A stretch of 64,000 nucleotides of DNA from Deltaproteobacteria bacterium HGW-Deltaproteobacteria-4 (lineage in GTDB: Bacteria; Desulfobacterota; Desulfuromonadia; Desulfuromonadales; UBA2197): contig PHAV01000005.1 in the NCBI GenBank assembly GCA_002841765.1, positions 104,466-168,465 of the forward strand. The letters run 5' to 3'. The position numbers and the translations under genes are program-made. Shown here one piece after another: positions 34,359-43,462 of this stretch. The notes below the pieces were generated by a model that worked only from the letters and a program-made list of their open reading frames with translations, ran no database searches and had not been told where the DNA came from. How positions within the stretch are numbered: position 1 is the first letter of the stretch; each line of letters starts with the position of its first letter.

Positions 34359-34859
34359 TTATTTCATCGCACCGATCATGAGATTGAAATCTTCGAGGAG
34401 GGATTGCAGATCCTCTTCGTGTTCGACTTCCTGCTGGATAATCTGCAGGACCATGTTGTAGGTAACCGGATCCGCTTCTCTGGTTAAATCGAGAAGGTGT
34501 TTATAGGTCGTGATCGCGCACTGCTCGCCTTTGATGTTCTGCACCAAAAGCGTCTTGACGAAGGGATCATCGGGCGCATCATAACCGCAGTTGGTCAGTT
34601 TGTACCAATCTTCCGGCTTGGTCGGCGGGGTGCCACCGAGTTGAATGATGCGCATGGCGACCATGTCGGCGTGCAGTAACTCTTCCGTCGCATGCTGTAA
34701 AAGTTCCGCGCCGACCGCATCCTTCATCGGCCCCTTGACCAATTTGGCGCCCAGCCAGTATTGGTGATAGGCGAGCCACTCATCGCAGTAGGCGCGCCGT
34801 AGCAGATCCAGCAGGACCTCGACATCCATGCCAATAATTTCGCGACCTTTTGATCCCAT
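34359..34859 (-). CDS. Ferritin-like (bacterioferritin/Dps-related) protein
   Basis: A 166-residue four-helix protein with diiron-type ligands in each helix: EWLAYHQYW, HATEELLHADMVA, GEQCAITTYKHLL and QQEVEHEEDLQSLL. The pattern fits the ferritin-like group near Dps and bacterioferritin; iron storage or H2O2 protection is likely. It is transcribed ahead of rubrerythrin, with its own promoter (see 34910-34937). No heme-ligand Met can be identified with confidence. Confidence 0.85.
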   Translation of the reverse strand: MGSKGREIIGMDVEVLLDLLRRAYCDEWLAYHQYWLGAKLVKGPMKDAVGAELLQHATEELLHADMVAMRIIQLGGTPPTKPEDWYKLTNCGYDAPDDPFVKTLLVQNIKGEQCAITTYKHLLDLTREADPVTYNMVLQIIQQEVEHEEDLQSLLEDFNLMIGAMK

Positions 34860-35255
34860 GTTAAAATCCTTTCCGGGGCTAAGCAGAAATTAACCTTCCT
34901 CTCATATGTATTTTACGTGTCGTCAGGGCAAAGTCAACAAAACACCTGTGTCCTTTGGGGAAAGTTCGCTTCGCTAGAGCAAAGGCCTTATGAAGCTGAA
35001 TGTTTTTCTGCGGGATTGACTTAGGTTCAGGGAATTCTCTGGTATAAATCAAGGAGTCCGCGTTGTAATCTCCTGTCCGGCAAAGTCGAAGGTGAAAAGA
35101 AGTTTTGTCGGTGACCTCCTTAATTTGACTTGCCGCTGGTTGATAATGACGTTTCTTCAGGAGATTAGGAAAAATTAGGTTGGGGAAAAATAAAATGTGT
35201 TTGATAATGAGCGCCTGACTTGTTTAATTTTAAAACAGAAGAGGATTGCTAAGCT
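34860..35255. other. Intergenic region between ferritin-like gene and multiheme cytochrome gene
   Basis: A 396-base divergent gap. The left side holds the minus-strand promoter listed separately. The right 300 bases are AT-rich and probably contain the cytochrome promoter: TTGACT at about 35018 and TTGACT at about 35128 are possible -35 boxes, but neither has a well-spaced -10. No small gene is convincing. Confidence 0.5.
34910..34937 (-). promoter_or_regulatory. Promoter for the ferritin-like/rubrerythrin operon
   Basis: On the minus strand TTGACT (34937-34932), a 16-base spacer and TAAAAT (34915-34910). The ATG at 34859 is 50 bases downstream. Five of six bases match at each element. Confidence 0.5.
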
Positions 35256-36713
35256 ATGGCCAGTCTCTCCAGCGTCATCTTGTCATTATTCAAAGGGATT
35301 CAACAGAGCAAGGCTTCTCGCTGGGGAGCGCTCATCACCATGGGTGTCTTTCCGATACTGCTAGGAGCGATCATCCTTGATCTGTTGGGTTATGTCACCA
35401 ACGCATACTACGGTTTCTTTATCTATATGATCCTCGGCCCGGTTTTAATCTTCGGGTTGGTTCTGATCTTTGTCGGCCTCTTCTTCTTCAAGGGGAGCCG
35501 TGAAGTCCAACTCTTCACCATGGAGTATCTCCAGGAGCAGGTCAGCGATCCGCTACGCTTTGCCCGGATAAAGAAGCTCATTGTTCTCGGTGTTGCTCTG
35601 ACCGTTGTCAATATCGGCGTCTTCGGCGTCCTCGCGTACAGTGGCTACCACTACATGGAGTCGGTCGAATTCTGCGGTCAGTTTTGCCACACGGTCATGA
35701 ATCCCGAGTATGAGACCTACAAACGCTCACCGCACTCCCGTGTCCCTTGCGTTGAATGTCATATCGGCAGCGGGGCAGAGTGGTTTGTCAAATCTAAACT
35801 TTCCGGGACGCGTCAGCTCGTGGCCGTTGCTCTCAATACCTACCCCCGGCCGATTGCGACTCCGGTGCACGGCCTGCGCCCGGCCAGGGAAACTTGTGAA
35901 GAGTGTCATCGCCCCGAACTTTTTCATGGCGAGAAACTGGTTATACGTGAACATACCCTTGACGACGAAGTTAATTCCAAAACCAATACTGTGCTGATGA
36001 TGAAGATCGGTTCGGCCGGCGACCGGGCGGTAAGTTCACACGGCATTCACTGGCACGTCTCTCCGGAAAATACGATCACATATCTTTCGGATGCAGCGCG
36101 GCAGGTGATCTCCGAAGTCACCCTCACCCGGGGGGACGGCACCAAAACAGTCTTCCGCTCCGGCGCCAAACTCGACAGTGGGAAAGGTGAAAAAAGCAAA
36201 TTCGAGGTGCGAACCATGGACTGCATCGATTGTCACAACCGTCCGTCGCACATCTACCTTTCGGCCGAGGAAGCGATTGATCTCAAGTTTGCAGAAGGAA
36301 AGATTCCGCGAGATCTTCCGTTCATCAAGCGCGAAGCGCTGAAGGCTGCCAACAAGAGCTACAAGAGCGCTGCGGCTGCCAAGATCGGGATTGCTGCTGA
36401 TTTGCAGGCTTTTTATCAGCAGAATTATCCGGAGATCGTGAAACAGAAGGGGGCACAGTTTCTCCAGTCGATCACCGGGGTTCAGGCTGCTTATGGTGAG
36501 AATGTCTTCCCCGATATGAATATCGGCTGGGGGAACTACACCTCGCTGCTGCAGCACGGGCCGGACTTTGACAAAGGCTGTTTCCGCTGCCATAGCGGTG
36601 AGCATGAATCCGATACGGGCGAAATCATCTCTTCCGACTGCGACAATTGCCATACTATTTTGGCCGAGGGTGAAAAGAATCCGGCTATTCTCAAAATTAT
36701 TCGTGGCGAATAA
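35256..36713 (+). CDS. Inner-membrane multiheme cytochrome c, NapC/NirT family (ImcH-like)
   Basis: A 485-residue membrane-anchored cytochrome. Three hydrophobic helices (about 23-45, 52-78 and 107-128) precede a periplasmic part. Canonical CXXCH sites are CVECH, CEECH, CIDCH, CFRCH and CDNCH. The first site, right after the last helix, is CGQFCH at 140-145, a CX3CH variant followed by TVM. The segment through PHSRVPCVECHIGSG is NapC/NirT-like. Geobacter ImcH has this general plan and passes quinol electrons to the periplasm at higher potential. The ImcH assignment is by resemblance; the exact heme number (six motifs counted) needs proof. Confidence 0.85.
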   Translation: MASLSSVILSLFKGIQQSKASRWGALITMGVFPILLGAIILDLLGYVTNAYYGFFIYMILGPVLIFGLVLIFVGLFFFKGSREVQLFTMEYLQEQVSDPLRFARIKKLIVLGVALTVVNIGVFGVLAYSGYHYMESVEFCGQFCHTVMNPEYETYKRSPHSRVPCVECHIGSGAEWFVKSKLSGTRQLVAVALNTYPRPIATPVHGLRPARETCEECHRPELFHGEKLVIREHTLDDEVNSKTNTVLMMKIGSAGDRAVSSHGIHWHVSPENTITYLSDAARQVISEVTLTRGDGTKTVFRSGAKLDSGKGEKSKFEVRTMDCIDCHNRPSHIYLSAEEAIDLKFAEGKIPRDLPFIKREALKAANKSYKSAAAAKIGIAADLQAFYQQNYPEIVKQKGAQFLQSITGVQAAYGENVFPDMNIGWGNYTSLLQHGPDFDKGCFRCHSGEHESDTGEIISSDCDNCHTILAEGEKNPAILKIIRGE

Positions 36714-36718
36714 TTTCA

Positions 36719-36768
36719 AACTATCAATAAAACGGGGCAGCTGCCGCTGCCCCGTTTTATTGATAGTT
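36719..36768 (+). terminator. Long intrinsic terminator after the cytochrome gene
   Basis: A 23-base perfect stem (36719-36741 with 36746-36768) and 4-base loop, with GGGGCAGC/GCTGCCCC at the tip and AT-rich lower arms providing T-rich tails on both strands. It probably terminates both the cytochrome gene and the convergent gene ending at 36768. Confidence 0.85.
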
Positions 36769-37139
36769 CATTTCTGTAAAGGTTTTGCGGTTGCGCGATA
36801 CTCCTTGGGAACATCCGCGAGACGCGTAGTCAAATGTAATCCCCCTGCTTTGTCCGTATAAACGTAGCCGCCCGGCTCGACTTCGTGTTGCAATAGAGGT
36901 TCAATCTTTTTAAGCATCGCCGGAGGCAGCGTTGGCGACCAGTCCTTTTTTACCCCTTCGAGACGAAGATCGTCCTTTTTGGCCAGGAGAATAATCCGGC
37001 CGCGAAAATCTTTGTAAAATGTTTGCGCAGCACGATAGGCCGGCGCATCCAGGGAGTAATTCATCAGGAGTTGATCGGCGGCCACGCAGCTGCTGACAAT
37101 GATCACAGCCCATAACAGCCAGATAAAGAGACGTTTCAT
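36768..37139 (-). CDS. Secreted protein of unknown function
   Basis: A 123-residue protein with an N-terminal signal peptide: MKRLFIWLLW, a hydrophobic core, then cleavage near SSCVAADQ. A lipobox reading (VSSC) is possible but imperfect. The mature part is helical and basic with no recognised domain. I start it at ATG 37139 because AAGG lies six bases upstream; the in-frame ATG at 37145 abuts that site. It follows the thioesterase gene by 36 bases on the same strand and shares the terminator with the cytochrome gene. Confidence 0.6.
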   Translation of the reverse strand: MKRLFIWLLWAVIIVSSCVAADQLLMNYSLDAPAYRAAQTFYKDFRGRIILLAKKDDLRLEGVKKDWSPTLPPAMLKKIEPLLQHEVEPGGYVYTDKAGGLHLTTRLADVPKEYRATAKPLQK

Positions 37140-37175
37140 ATTCATCCTTCTTGAGAACTAAAAAGCAAAAGATAT

Positions 37176-37667
37176 TTAACTCCCAGGCAGAGTGATGCAG
37201 AGGCATTCCCCTTCGGCATAGATAGTTGCGCCCCGGCAGATCCGGCCATGCACCAGGATTTTTCGTCCGACGACCGAGATGATGTCGGTCTCGACGGTGA
37301 CGACCTGCTCTATGGGCAGAAGGCCACGAAAGCTGACGTTAAGATTGCCGACGACAATGCGATGACCGGTTGCCCAGGCGGCCAACCCCAGGACTTCGTC
37401 GAGAACCGCCGCGATCGCCCCGCCATGGGCGTTTCCCGGCGGCCCCTCGGTCTCGGGACCGAACCAGATGCGGGCGCGCAGTTGCTGCGCCGGATTACGG
37501 AAATAACGCACGCGGAAACGCTCGCCGTCAGGATCACCGGAAACGAAGCGCAGTGATTTGCCGACCAGGGCCGGGGCATCGAAAGGGGTCCAGTCGGATT
37601 CCCCACTTAGATTGGGAGGGGGGGGAAGAGTTGAGGAAATCGACACGGCAGACTCCTTGACGGTCAT
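37176..37667 (-). CDS. Hotdog-fold thioesterase, PaaI-like
   Basis: A 163-residue single hotdog domain. The helix motif NAHGGAIAAVLDEVLGLAAW near residue 80 is the PaaI/YbgC-type catalytic region. It probably hydrolyses an acyl-CoA; the substrate is unknown. The first 30 residues are proline-rich and look like an extension. It is transcribed before the secreted protein gene and diverges from folK, with which its upstream region overlaps. Confidence 0.8.
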   Translation of the reverse strand: MTVKESAVSISSTLPPPPNLSGESDWTPFDAPALVGKSLRFVSGDPDGERFRVRYFRNPAQQLRARIWFGPETEGPPGNAHGGAIAAVLDEVLGLAAWATGHRIVVGNLNVSFRGLLPIEQVVTVETDIISVVGRKILVHGRICRGATIYAEGECLCITLPGS

Positions 37668-37756
37668 TGTATTGGCTGAGGGGCGTTACCATAACAGAGT
37701 TTTTGCTTGCTGAAAAGTCGGTTGACTGGAAGATAGCGCCGTGTTTTAATTCCATC

Positions 37757-38272
37757 GTGCTTGCCGCCTCTTGTCTTCCCATTCGCGCATTTATCGCTTT
37801 CGGCTCCAATCTGGGTGACCGCCATGCTCTTTTGCTGGCGGCGCGGCAGGAACTTTGCTCGACGCCAGGGATCAACTGTGTCGCGGCTTCGTCCCTGTAC
37901 GAAAGTGAAGCGTATGGCGGACCAGAAGGACAGGGTCTTTATCTCAATGCGGTTATCGAGATTGCCACAACCCTCGCTCCCGCTGCCCTTCTGCAGTTAT
38001 TGCATAACATCGAAAGCAGACACGGCCGCATCCGCCGCGAACGCTGGTCCGAACGCACCCTTGATCTCGATCTGCTTTTTTACAACGACCTGATCCTCCA
38101 GACCGGGAGTTTGACGCTCCCCCATCCCCGGTTGCACGAGCGCGCTTTTGTGCTCCTCCCCTGCGCGGAGATTGCGCCAACGCTCCTCCATCCGGTCTAT
38201 GGTCGGACGATTTTGCAGTTAAGCGAAGAAATAGAGCCTTCCGGAACCTGGCTGGCAAAGCAAAGGTGGTGA
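37757..38272 (+). CDS. folK: 2-amino-4-hydroxy-6-hydroxymethyldihydropteridine pyrophosphokinase
   Basis: Transfers pyrophosphate from ATP to hydroxymethyl-dihydropterin in folate synthesis. The fold begins AFIAFGSNLGDR; other landmarks are YESEAYGGPEGQGLYLNAV and the catalytic RWSERTLDLDLLFYND with PHPRLHERAFVLLP. About 171 residues from GTG 37757, but the start is uncertain: no good ribosome site is seen and the open frame runs to 37667. It is followed after three bases by a small membrane protein gene. Confidence 0.92.
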   Translation: MLAASCLPIRAFIAFGSNLGDRHALLLAARQELCSTPGINCVAASSLYESEAYGGPEGQGLYLNAVIEIATTLAPAALLQLLHNIESRHGRIRRERWSERTLDLDLLFYNDLILQTGSLTLPHPRLHERAFVLLPCAEIAPTLLHPVYGRTILQLSEEIEPSGTWLAKQRW

Positions 38273-38275
38273 AGA

Positions 38276-38542
38276 ATGGCGTGGTTTTTGATCCGACTCC
38301 TGTTGCTGGTGATCCTTTTTCTGCTGCTTAAACGGTTATGGACGTCCCTCTGTGGCGCTGTCCGGGACGAAGGGGGGTTACCGCCCCGCAGCGAGACTTC
38401 ACCGCAGCCGATGGTGCGCGACCCCGAATGTGGTCTTCATCTCCCTTTGCCCGACGCCCTCACCGTTCAGACAGAAAAGGGTCTCCGTTATTTCTGTTCA
38501 CGGGAATGTCGCGATGCTTATCTGGCTAAAGAACATAAATAA
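38276..38542 (+). CDS. Small membrane-anchored protein with a TRASH/PP0621-like zinc motif
   Basis: An 88-residue protein. The N-terminal helix ([22 protein letters not shown]) anchors it, and the C-terminal part has a four-cysteine pattern: DPECGLHLP and, 20 or so residues on, [12 protein letters not shown]. That resembles the small treble-clef (TRASH/YHS-like) motif of PP0621-family proteins. It probably binds zinc or another metal. It begins three bases after folK and is probably co-transcribed; function unknown. Confidence 0.7.
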   Translation: MAWFLIRLLLLVILFLLLKRLWTSLCGAVRDEGGLPPRSETSPQPMVRDPECGLHLPLPDALTVQTEKGLRYFCSRECRDAYLAKEHK

Positions 38543-38580
38543 CTCTTCTCCCCTCCCTCTGCATTGAAAGGCCAAAAAGA

Positions 38581-39228
38581 ATGAAGTTTTTTATCGACAC
38601 TGCTGAAATTGCCGAAATCCGTGCTGCCTGCGAACTCGGTCTCGTCGATGGCGTTACCACCAATCCTTCGCTGATTGCCAAGAGCGGCCGGATCTTTACT
38701 GAAGTCCTTGCCGAGATTGCTGCGTTGGTCGACGGGCCGATCTCCGCCGAAGTCATCGCCCTTGATGCGCCGGGGATGATTGCCGAAGGCCGCGAACTGG
38801 TGAAGATTGCCAAAAACATCGTCATCAAGGTGCCGATGACGAGTGAAGGCCTCAAGGCGACGCAGGTCTTCAGTAAAGAAGGGATCAAGACCAACGTCAC
38901 CCTGATCTTCTCGGCGCTGCAGGCCCTTCTTGCCGCCAAGGCCGGCGCCACTTACGTCTCCCCCTTTGTCGGTCGTCTCGATGATATCGGTCACGACGGC
39001 ATGGACGGCGTCGACCAGATCAAGACGATCTTCAGCAATTACGGTTATGACACTGAAATTATCGTCGCTTCGGTGCGCAGTCCCATGCATGTGCATAATG
39101 CCGCCCTGATCGGTGCCGATATCTGCACCATCCCCTTCAGCGTCATGACCCAGTTGGCGAAACACCCCCTGACCGATATCGGCATTGAAAAGTTCCTGGC
39201 CGATTGGCAGAAGAGTAAAAAAGGCTGA
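38581..39228 (+). CDS. tal: Short transaldolase / fructose-6-phosphate aldolase-like
   Basis: A 215-residue class I aldolase of the TalC/Fsa group. It starts [14 protein letters not shown] and has [14 protein letters not shown], the Schiff-base Lys in [12 protein letters not shown] (about residue 85) and [15 protein letters not shown]. In Geobacter relatives this short form acts as the pentose-phosphate transaldolase; Fsa activity cannot be excluded. With tkt and rpe it completes much of the non-oxidative branch. It ends at a hairpin. Confidence 0.93.
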   Translation: MKFFIDTAEIAEIRAACELGLVDGVTTNPSLIAKSGRIFTEVLAEIAALVDGPISAEVIALDAPGMIAEGRELVKIAKNIVIKVPMTSEGLKATQVFSKEGIKTNVTLIFSALQALLAAKAGATYVSPFVGRLDDIGHDGMDGVDQIKTIFSNYGYDTEIIVASVRSPMHVHNAALIGADICTIPFSVMTQLAKHPLTDIGIEKFLADWQKSKKG

Positions 39229-39248
39229 TTCCACTTTCCTGGATCTTT

Positions 39249-39300
39249 AACCCGCCGTTTGGTCTCTCAAGAAAATGAGGGTCCATGCGGCGGGTTTTTT
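39249..39300 (+). terminator. Intrinsic terminator after the transaldolase gene
   Basis: AACCCGCCG (39249-39257) pairs with CGGCGGGTT (39288-39296) and is followed by TTTTTT. The 30-base loop can form a small inner hairpin. Confidence 0.65.
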
Positions 39301-39357
39301 ATTTTCTGCTAAAATGAGACGTCACCGGCTACAAGCAGGGAGCAAAGGAGGAAGAAG

Positions 39358-40515
39358 ATGAATATTCACGAATATCAGGCCAAGGAACTGCTCGGCAGTT
39401 ACGATATCCCGGTGCCGCGCGGCCGCGTCTGTCTCACCGCCGACCAGGTCGAACGGGCGGCGAAGATGATGGGGGGGCGCTGTGTCGTCAAGGCCCAGGT
39501 CTACGCCGGCGGGCGCGGCAAGGCCGGCGGCGTCAAGTTGGTGCATCATCCCGAACAGGCGCAGGACCTCGCCAAAGAGCTCTTTGGCCGCAAGCTGGTG
39601 ACGAATCAGACCGGCCCGGAAGGGCTGCGCGTCCGCCGCATCCTCGTCGAAGAAGCGGTCGAGATCGCTAAAGAATTCTATCTCTCCATCACCCTCGACC
39701 GCGAAAGCTCCCGCTACTGCATCATTGCATCGGCGCAGGGGGGGATCGATATCGAGGCGGTAGCGCAGAAGTCGCCGGAGAGTATCCATGTCCTTACCAT
39801 CGACCCCTTTGCCGGCCTCCGCTCCTTTCAGGCGCGCAAGATCGCCCTCGCCCTCGGCCTCACTGGCAGTGTCTGTGAAGATTGTGTCGCCCTCCTCCTT
39901 AGTCTTTACCGCGTCTGCCTCGAAAAGGATTGCGCCCTGATCGAGATCAATCCCCTCGTCGTCACCAAGGCCGGCTGGCTGATGGCGATGGACGCCAAGA
40001 TCACTTTTGACGACAACGCCGTCTTTCGCCATCGCGAATACCCCGACATGGTCGACTATTCCCAGCTCGATCCCCTCGAAATCACCGCCGGCAAGTACGA
40101 CCTTGCCTACATCAAGCTGGACGGCTCCATCGGTTGCCTGGTCAATGGCGCCGGCCTCGCCATGGCCACCCTCGATGTCCTCCACGAATGCGGCGGCAAG
40201 CCCGCCAACTTCCTTGATGTCGGCGGCGGCGCCACCCGCGAAAAGGTGGCGGAAGCCTTTAAGATCATCCTGCAGGACAGCGATGTTCAGGGGATCTTCG
40301 TCAATATCTTCGGCGGCATTATGCGCTGCGATGTTATTGCACAGGGGATTATCGAAGCGGCCGGCGAGGTGCGCTGCACCCTGCCGATCGTCGTACGCAT
40401 GGATGGCTCGCAGGTCGAGGAAGGGAAACGTCTCCTCACCGAATCAGGGCTGAATGTGCAGTGCAGCGACACCCTCGGCGACGGTGCGCAGCGCATCGTG
40501 CAGATGCTGGGTTAA
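39358..40515 (+). CDS. sucC: Succinyl-CoA synthetase, beta subunit
   Basis: The nucleotide-binding subunit of the enzyme that interconverts succinyl-CoA and succinate with ADP/GDP phosphorylation. It is 385 residues, complete: [15 protein letters not shown], the ATP-grasp segment [28 protein letters not shown], and the C-terminal domain with [13 protein letters not shown] and [16 protein letters not shown]. The ATG has GGAGG 6 bases upstream. It is 12 bases from sucD. In acetate oxidisers it runs alongside a succinyl-CoA:acetate CoA-transferase (not in the window). Confidence 0.97.
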   Translation: MNIHEYQAKELLGSYDIPVPRGRVCLTADQVERAAKMMGGRCVVKAQVYAGGRGKAGGVKLVHHPEQAQDLAKELFGRKLVTNQTGPEGLRVRRILVEEAVEIAKEFYLSITLDRESSRYCIIASAQGGIDIEAVAQKSPESIHVLTIDPFAGLRSFQARKIALALGLTGSVCEDCVALLLSLYRVCLEKDCALIEINPLVVTKAGWLMAMDAKITFDDNAVFRHREYPDMVDYSQLDPLEITAGKYDLAYIKLDGSIGCLVNGAGLAMATLDVLHECGGKPANFLDVGGGATREKVAEAFKIILQDSDVQGIFVNIFGGIMRCDVIAQGIIEAAGEVRCTLPIVVRMDGSQVEEGKRLLTESGLNVQCSDTLGDGAQRIVQMLG

Positions 40516-40527
40516 GGAGAAAGAGCC

Positions 40528-41403
40528 ATGTCGATATTGTTGAATAAAGATTCCAAGGTGCTGGTACAGGGGATGACCGGTCGCAGCGGCCTCTTCCATG
40601 CCCAGGCCTGCCGCGATTACGGCACCCAGATCGTCGCCGGAGTGACACCGGGACGGGGCGGCATTCATGTTGAAGGGATTCCGGTCTTCAACACCGTCGA
40701 AGAGGCGGTGCGCTACACCGGTGCCACGGTCTCGATGATCTTTGTGCCGCCGCCGGCCGCTGCCGACGCCATCCTCGAAGCCGGCGCCGCCGGACTGGAG
40801 CTGGCGGTCTGTATCACCGAAGGGATTCCGGTTGCCGATATGGTGCCGGTCAAGGCCCTTTTGGCGCGGATGAAGATGCAGCTGATCGGCCCCAACTGTC
40901 CTGGCGTCATCACTCCCGGGCAATGCAAGGTCGGGATAATGCCCGGCTACATCCATCAACCGGGGACGATCGGCGTCGTTTCGCGCAGCGGCACCCTTAC
41001 CTACGAAGCGGTCAAGCAGCTCACCGATGCCGGCCTCGGCCAGTCGACCTGCGTCGGCATCGGCGGCGATCCGATCATCGGCCTGAGTTTCATCGATTGT
41101 CTCAAGCTCTTCAATGACGATCCGCAAACTGAAGGGGTCTTCATGATCGGCGAGATCGGCGGCGGTGCTGAAGAAGCGGCGGCGAGTTGGATCAAAGAAA
41201 ACATGAAAAAGCCGGTCGCCGCCTTTATTGCCGGTGCCACTGCGCCGCCAGGGAAGCGCATGGGGCACGCCGGCGCCATCATCACCGGCGGCAAAGGGCG
41301 AGCCGCCGACAAAATCCGCACCCTCAGTGAATGCGGAGTGACGGTGGCGACCAGTCCGACCAAGATGGGGGAAGCGATGCGGACGGCGCTGGGCAAGACG
41401 TAG
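40528..41403 (+). CDS. sucD: Succinyl-CoA synthetase, alpha subunit
   Basis: The CoA-binding, phospho-histidine subunit, 291 residues. It shows [13 protein letters not shown] (CoA site), [20 protein letters not shown], and the active-site His in [13 protein letters not shown] (about residue 250). AAGGAG precedes the ATG. It ends at a strong terminator, so sucCD is a two-gene operon. Confidence 0.97.
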   Translation: MSILLNKDSKVLVQGMTGRSGLFHAQACRDYGTQIVAGVTPGRGGIHVEGIPVFNTVEEAVRYTGATVSMIFVPPPAAADAILEAGAAGLELAVCITEGIPVADMVPVKALLARMKMQLIGPNCPGVITPGQCKVGIMPGYIHQPGTIGVVSRSGTLTYEAVKQLTDAGLGQSTCVGIGGDPIIGLSFIDCLKLFNDDPQTEGVFMIGEIGGGAEEAAASWIKENMKKPVAAFIAGATAPPGKRMGHAGAIITGGKGRAADKIRTLSECGVTVATSPTKMGEAMRTALGKT

Positions 41404-41415
41404 TGGCGTGAACGC

Positions 41416-41450
41416 AAAAGAGGCCCCGGATAATCAGGGGCCTCTTTTTA
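41416..41450 (+). terminator. Intrinsic terminator after sucD
   Basis: AAAAGAGGCCCC (41416-41427) pairs with GGGGCCTCTTTT (41437-41448), 9-base loop, T-run on the plus strand. It may also stop the convergent gene ending at 41468. Confidence 0.85.
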
Positions 41451-41467
41451 AATCCAGTTTCAAGAAA

Positions 41468-43462
41468 TTACCCCCCGAACATCCTCCCGAAGATCCCCTT
41501 CTTCTCCTTCTCCCGCTTTTCCTGAATCCGCCGCAGCCCCTTGCGCGCCAGACTGTTGCGCGCATCAATCTTCAACGCTTTGTTGAACTCTGCTTCCGCC
41601 AGCGCTTCCTGTCCTCCGTCAGCGAGGACCCAGCCCTTGAAGGCAAAGGCCGGGGCGGTGCGCTCCAGGGTAATGGCGCGGTTGAGCATCTGCTTGGCGC
41701 GGTCGAGGGTCGGGCGACTGGCGGCGTACTGGGGATTGCGATAGATCGCCCAGGCAAGGTGGGCGAGGGTGTCGCCGTTATCCGGCTCGATGGCGCAGGC
41801 GTCTTTCAGGGCCTTCTCGGCATTGTCCCACTCTTCCATGTCGATAAAGACCTTGCCTGACTGGGCCTGGATCTCGGCGCGAAAGCGTTCATCCCCTTTA
41901 TGGCCGAGGCCGATCGTCTCGGAGCCGAGGAGCTGATCGTACTTCTCCTTCTTGACGACATCGGAGAGGGTTTCATAGGCGTTGGCGAACATCGCCATGA
42001 TCTCTTCGGCCTGATTTGCTTCCGCACCTCCGAGTTCCATCAGGAGGTCGGGTCCGAACTCCTTGCTGCGGGCAAAGTAATTCTCTTTGAGTTGGTTGAA
42101 AGAGAACTTCTCCCGGGTCAAACCGAGGATTTCGTAGTAGTTCTTCCCTTGCAGGCGGGCAAAGGTGGCAGCGACGGCACTGCCCTCTTTTGCCGGCGCT
42201 GCGGGCGGAGGCGTTGTTGGGGCAGTCATGTCCGATACAGTGTCTTTGTCGCGGAGATCGTTGAAACTTTCGAGCTTTCCCCACTCGGTATTCTCCTCCA
42301 GCGCCTCGGCGGGAGCATTAAAGAGGCGGCGCAGCGGCCAGGGGGGCGCGTCTGCTGCCGTTGTCGGTGTGGCGCTATAGCGGATCATCCCCAAGGACTG
42401 GAGGAGAAAAAGGAGAGGAAAAAGTTCCGCATTCCCTGCAGTGCTGCTGGCAGTCCGCTGCGTACCACTTAGCAGCGGCAGGAGCGCGCACTCTGCTTCG
42501 CTGAGGCGCAGGGAATTAATATGGCGGAAATAGTCCGGGGTTTTGACCGGATAGTGGTCTTTGATCCGGAAAAAATAGGCGGCGCTGCGGGTTGGCGTCC
42601 AGGTGGAACGGAGCCCCTGCAAGATAATCTCGGCGAGGTTGATGGTGATGACCTGCAAGCCGGGAGGGAGGGTCAGGGGCTGAAACTTTGCTGTCATCGC
42701 CGGAAAGGCAAAGCCGGACAGTAATTCCCGGGTCAGGTAAGAGAATTTCTGTTCCAGGAGCTCGTTGTAGTGCAGGCAGCCCATCTGGACGAGGAGGTTG
42801 TGTCGAAATTCGCCGGACTGAGCATAGTATTGATATTCCCCGTCATTGATCGCTCCCTGCCGCAGGAGATAATCCCCGAAGTCACGATGAATGAAGCCGG
42901 GGCGCAGCGACACCGGTGAGCCGTTGACGAGCAGCAGTTGCCGCGAGACCTGACCATCGTTGAGGGTCAACTCTCCCGAGAGAGAACGGAGAAAGGCCTG
43001 GGTGAGATGGCGGTCGAAGCTGCTGGCGCGGGGGGCCGCTGCTGCCGGCGGAATGTCCGCGCCCTCCGGCGTTTTCAATGCTTGGTCGATAGCGGATTGC
43101 AGCTGCCCCGGGGTGAAGGGCTTTTCGAGAAAGGCGCTGACGCCAAGATCCTGCATGGCGGTTTGGTAGCGCTCGCCTTTGTAAACGCCACTCATCACCA
43201 CCACCGGCAGCGGCGCTGTCTTGCCGGAAGCACGGAGCTTGCGCAGCAGTTCCACTCCGTGCAGGCCGGGAATTTGCAAATCGAGCAGGAGGAGGACAAA
43301 GGGGGAGGAAAGGATCATCTTCAGGGCGGTGATGCCGTCGCCGGCCCGTTCGCAGTGATAGCCCCGGGCCTGCAAGCGTTGCTGTAGCAGCGCCGCCAGA
43401 GCGGGCTGATCTTCGACAATCAGGATGCGGGGTCGGGCGGAGTCGGGCGTCACCATCGTCAC
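41468..43462 (-). CDS. Response regulator fused to PATAN/DUF4388-like, degenerate J and TPR domains
   Basis: A 664-residue multidomain protein. A receiver domain (about 12-130) has the phospho-acceptor Asp61 (LLLLDLQIPG) and the conserved Lys in FLEKPF. A middle region (about 150-370) resembles PATAN/DUF4388 modules (GELTLNDGQVSRQLLLVNG). At about 443-510 a J-like domain begins NYYEILGLTREKFS, but the HPD motif that stimulates DnaK is replaced by GPD (KEFGPDLL). TPRs fill about 520-645, ending in a Lys-rich tail. The output is likely protein-protein contact. It overlaps the mltG stop by four bases, last gene of the plsY-mltG run. Confidence 0.85.
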   Translation of the reverse strand: MTMVTPDSARPRILIVEDQPALAALLQQRLQARGYHCERAGDGITALKMILSSPFVLLLLDLQIPGLHGVELLRKLRASGKTAPLPVVVMSGVYKGERYQTAMQDLGVSAFLEKPFTPGQLQSAIDQALKTPEGADIPPAAAAPRASSFDRHLTQAFLRSLSGELTLNDGQVSRQLLLVNGSPVSLRPGFIHRDFGDYLLRQGAINDGEYQYYAQSGEFRHNLLVQMGCLHYNELLEQKFSYLTRELLSGFAFPAMTAKFQPLTLPPGLQVITINLAEIILQGLRSTWTPTRSAAYFFRIKDHYPVKTPDYFRHINSLRLSEAECALLPLLSGTQRTASSTAGNAELFPLLFLLQSLGMIRYSATPTTAADAPPWPLRRLFNAPAEALEENTEWGKLESFNDLRDKDTVSDMTAPTTPPPAAPAKEGSAVAATFARLQGKNYYEILGLTREKFSFNQLKENYFARSKEFGPDLLMELGGAEANQAEEIMAMFANAYETLSDVVKKEKYDQLLGSETIGLGHKGDERFRAEIQAQSGKVFIDMEEWDNAEKALKDACAIEPDNGDTLAHLAWAIYRNPQYAASRPTLDRAKQMLNRAITLERTAPAFAFKGWVLADGGQEALAEAEFNKALKIDARNSLARKGLRRIQEKREKEKKGIFGRMFGG

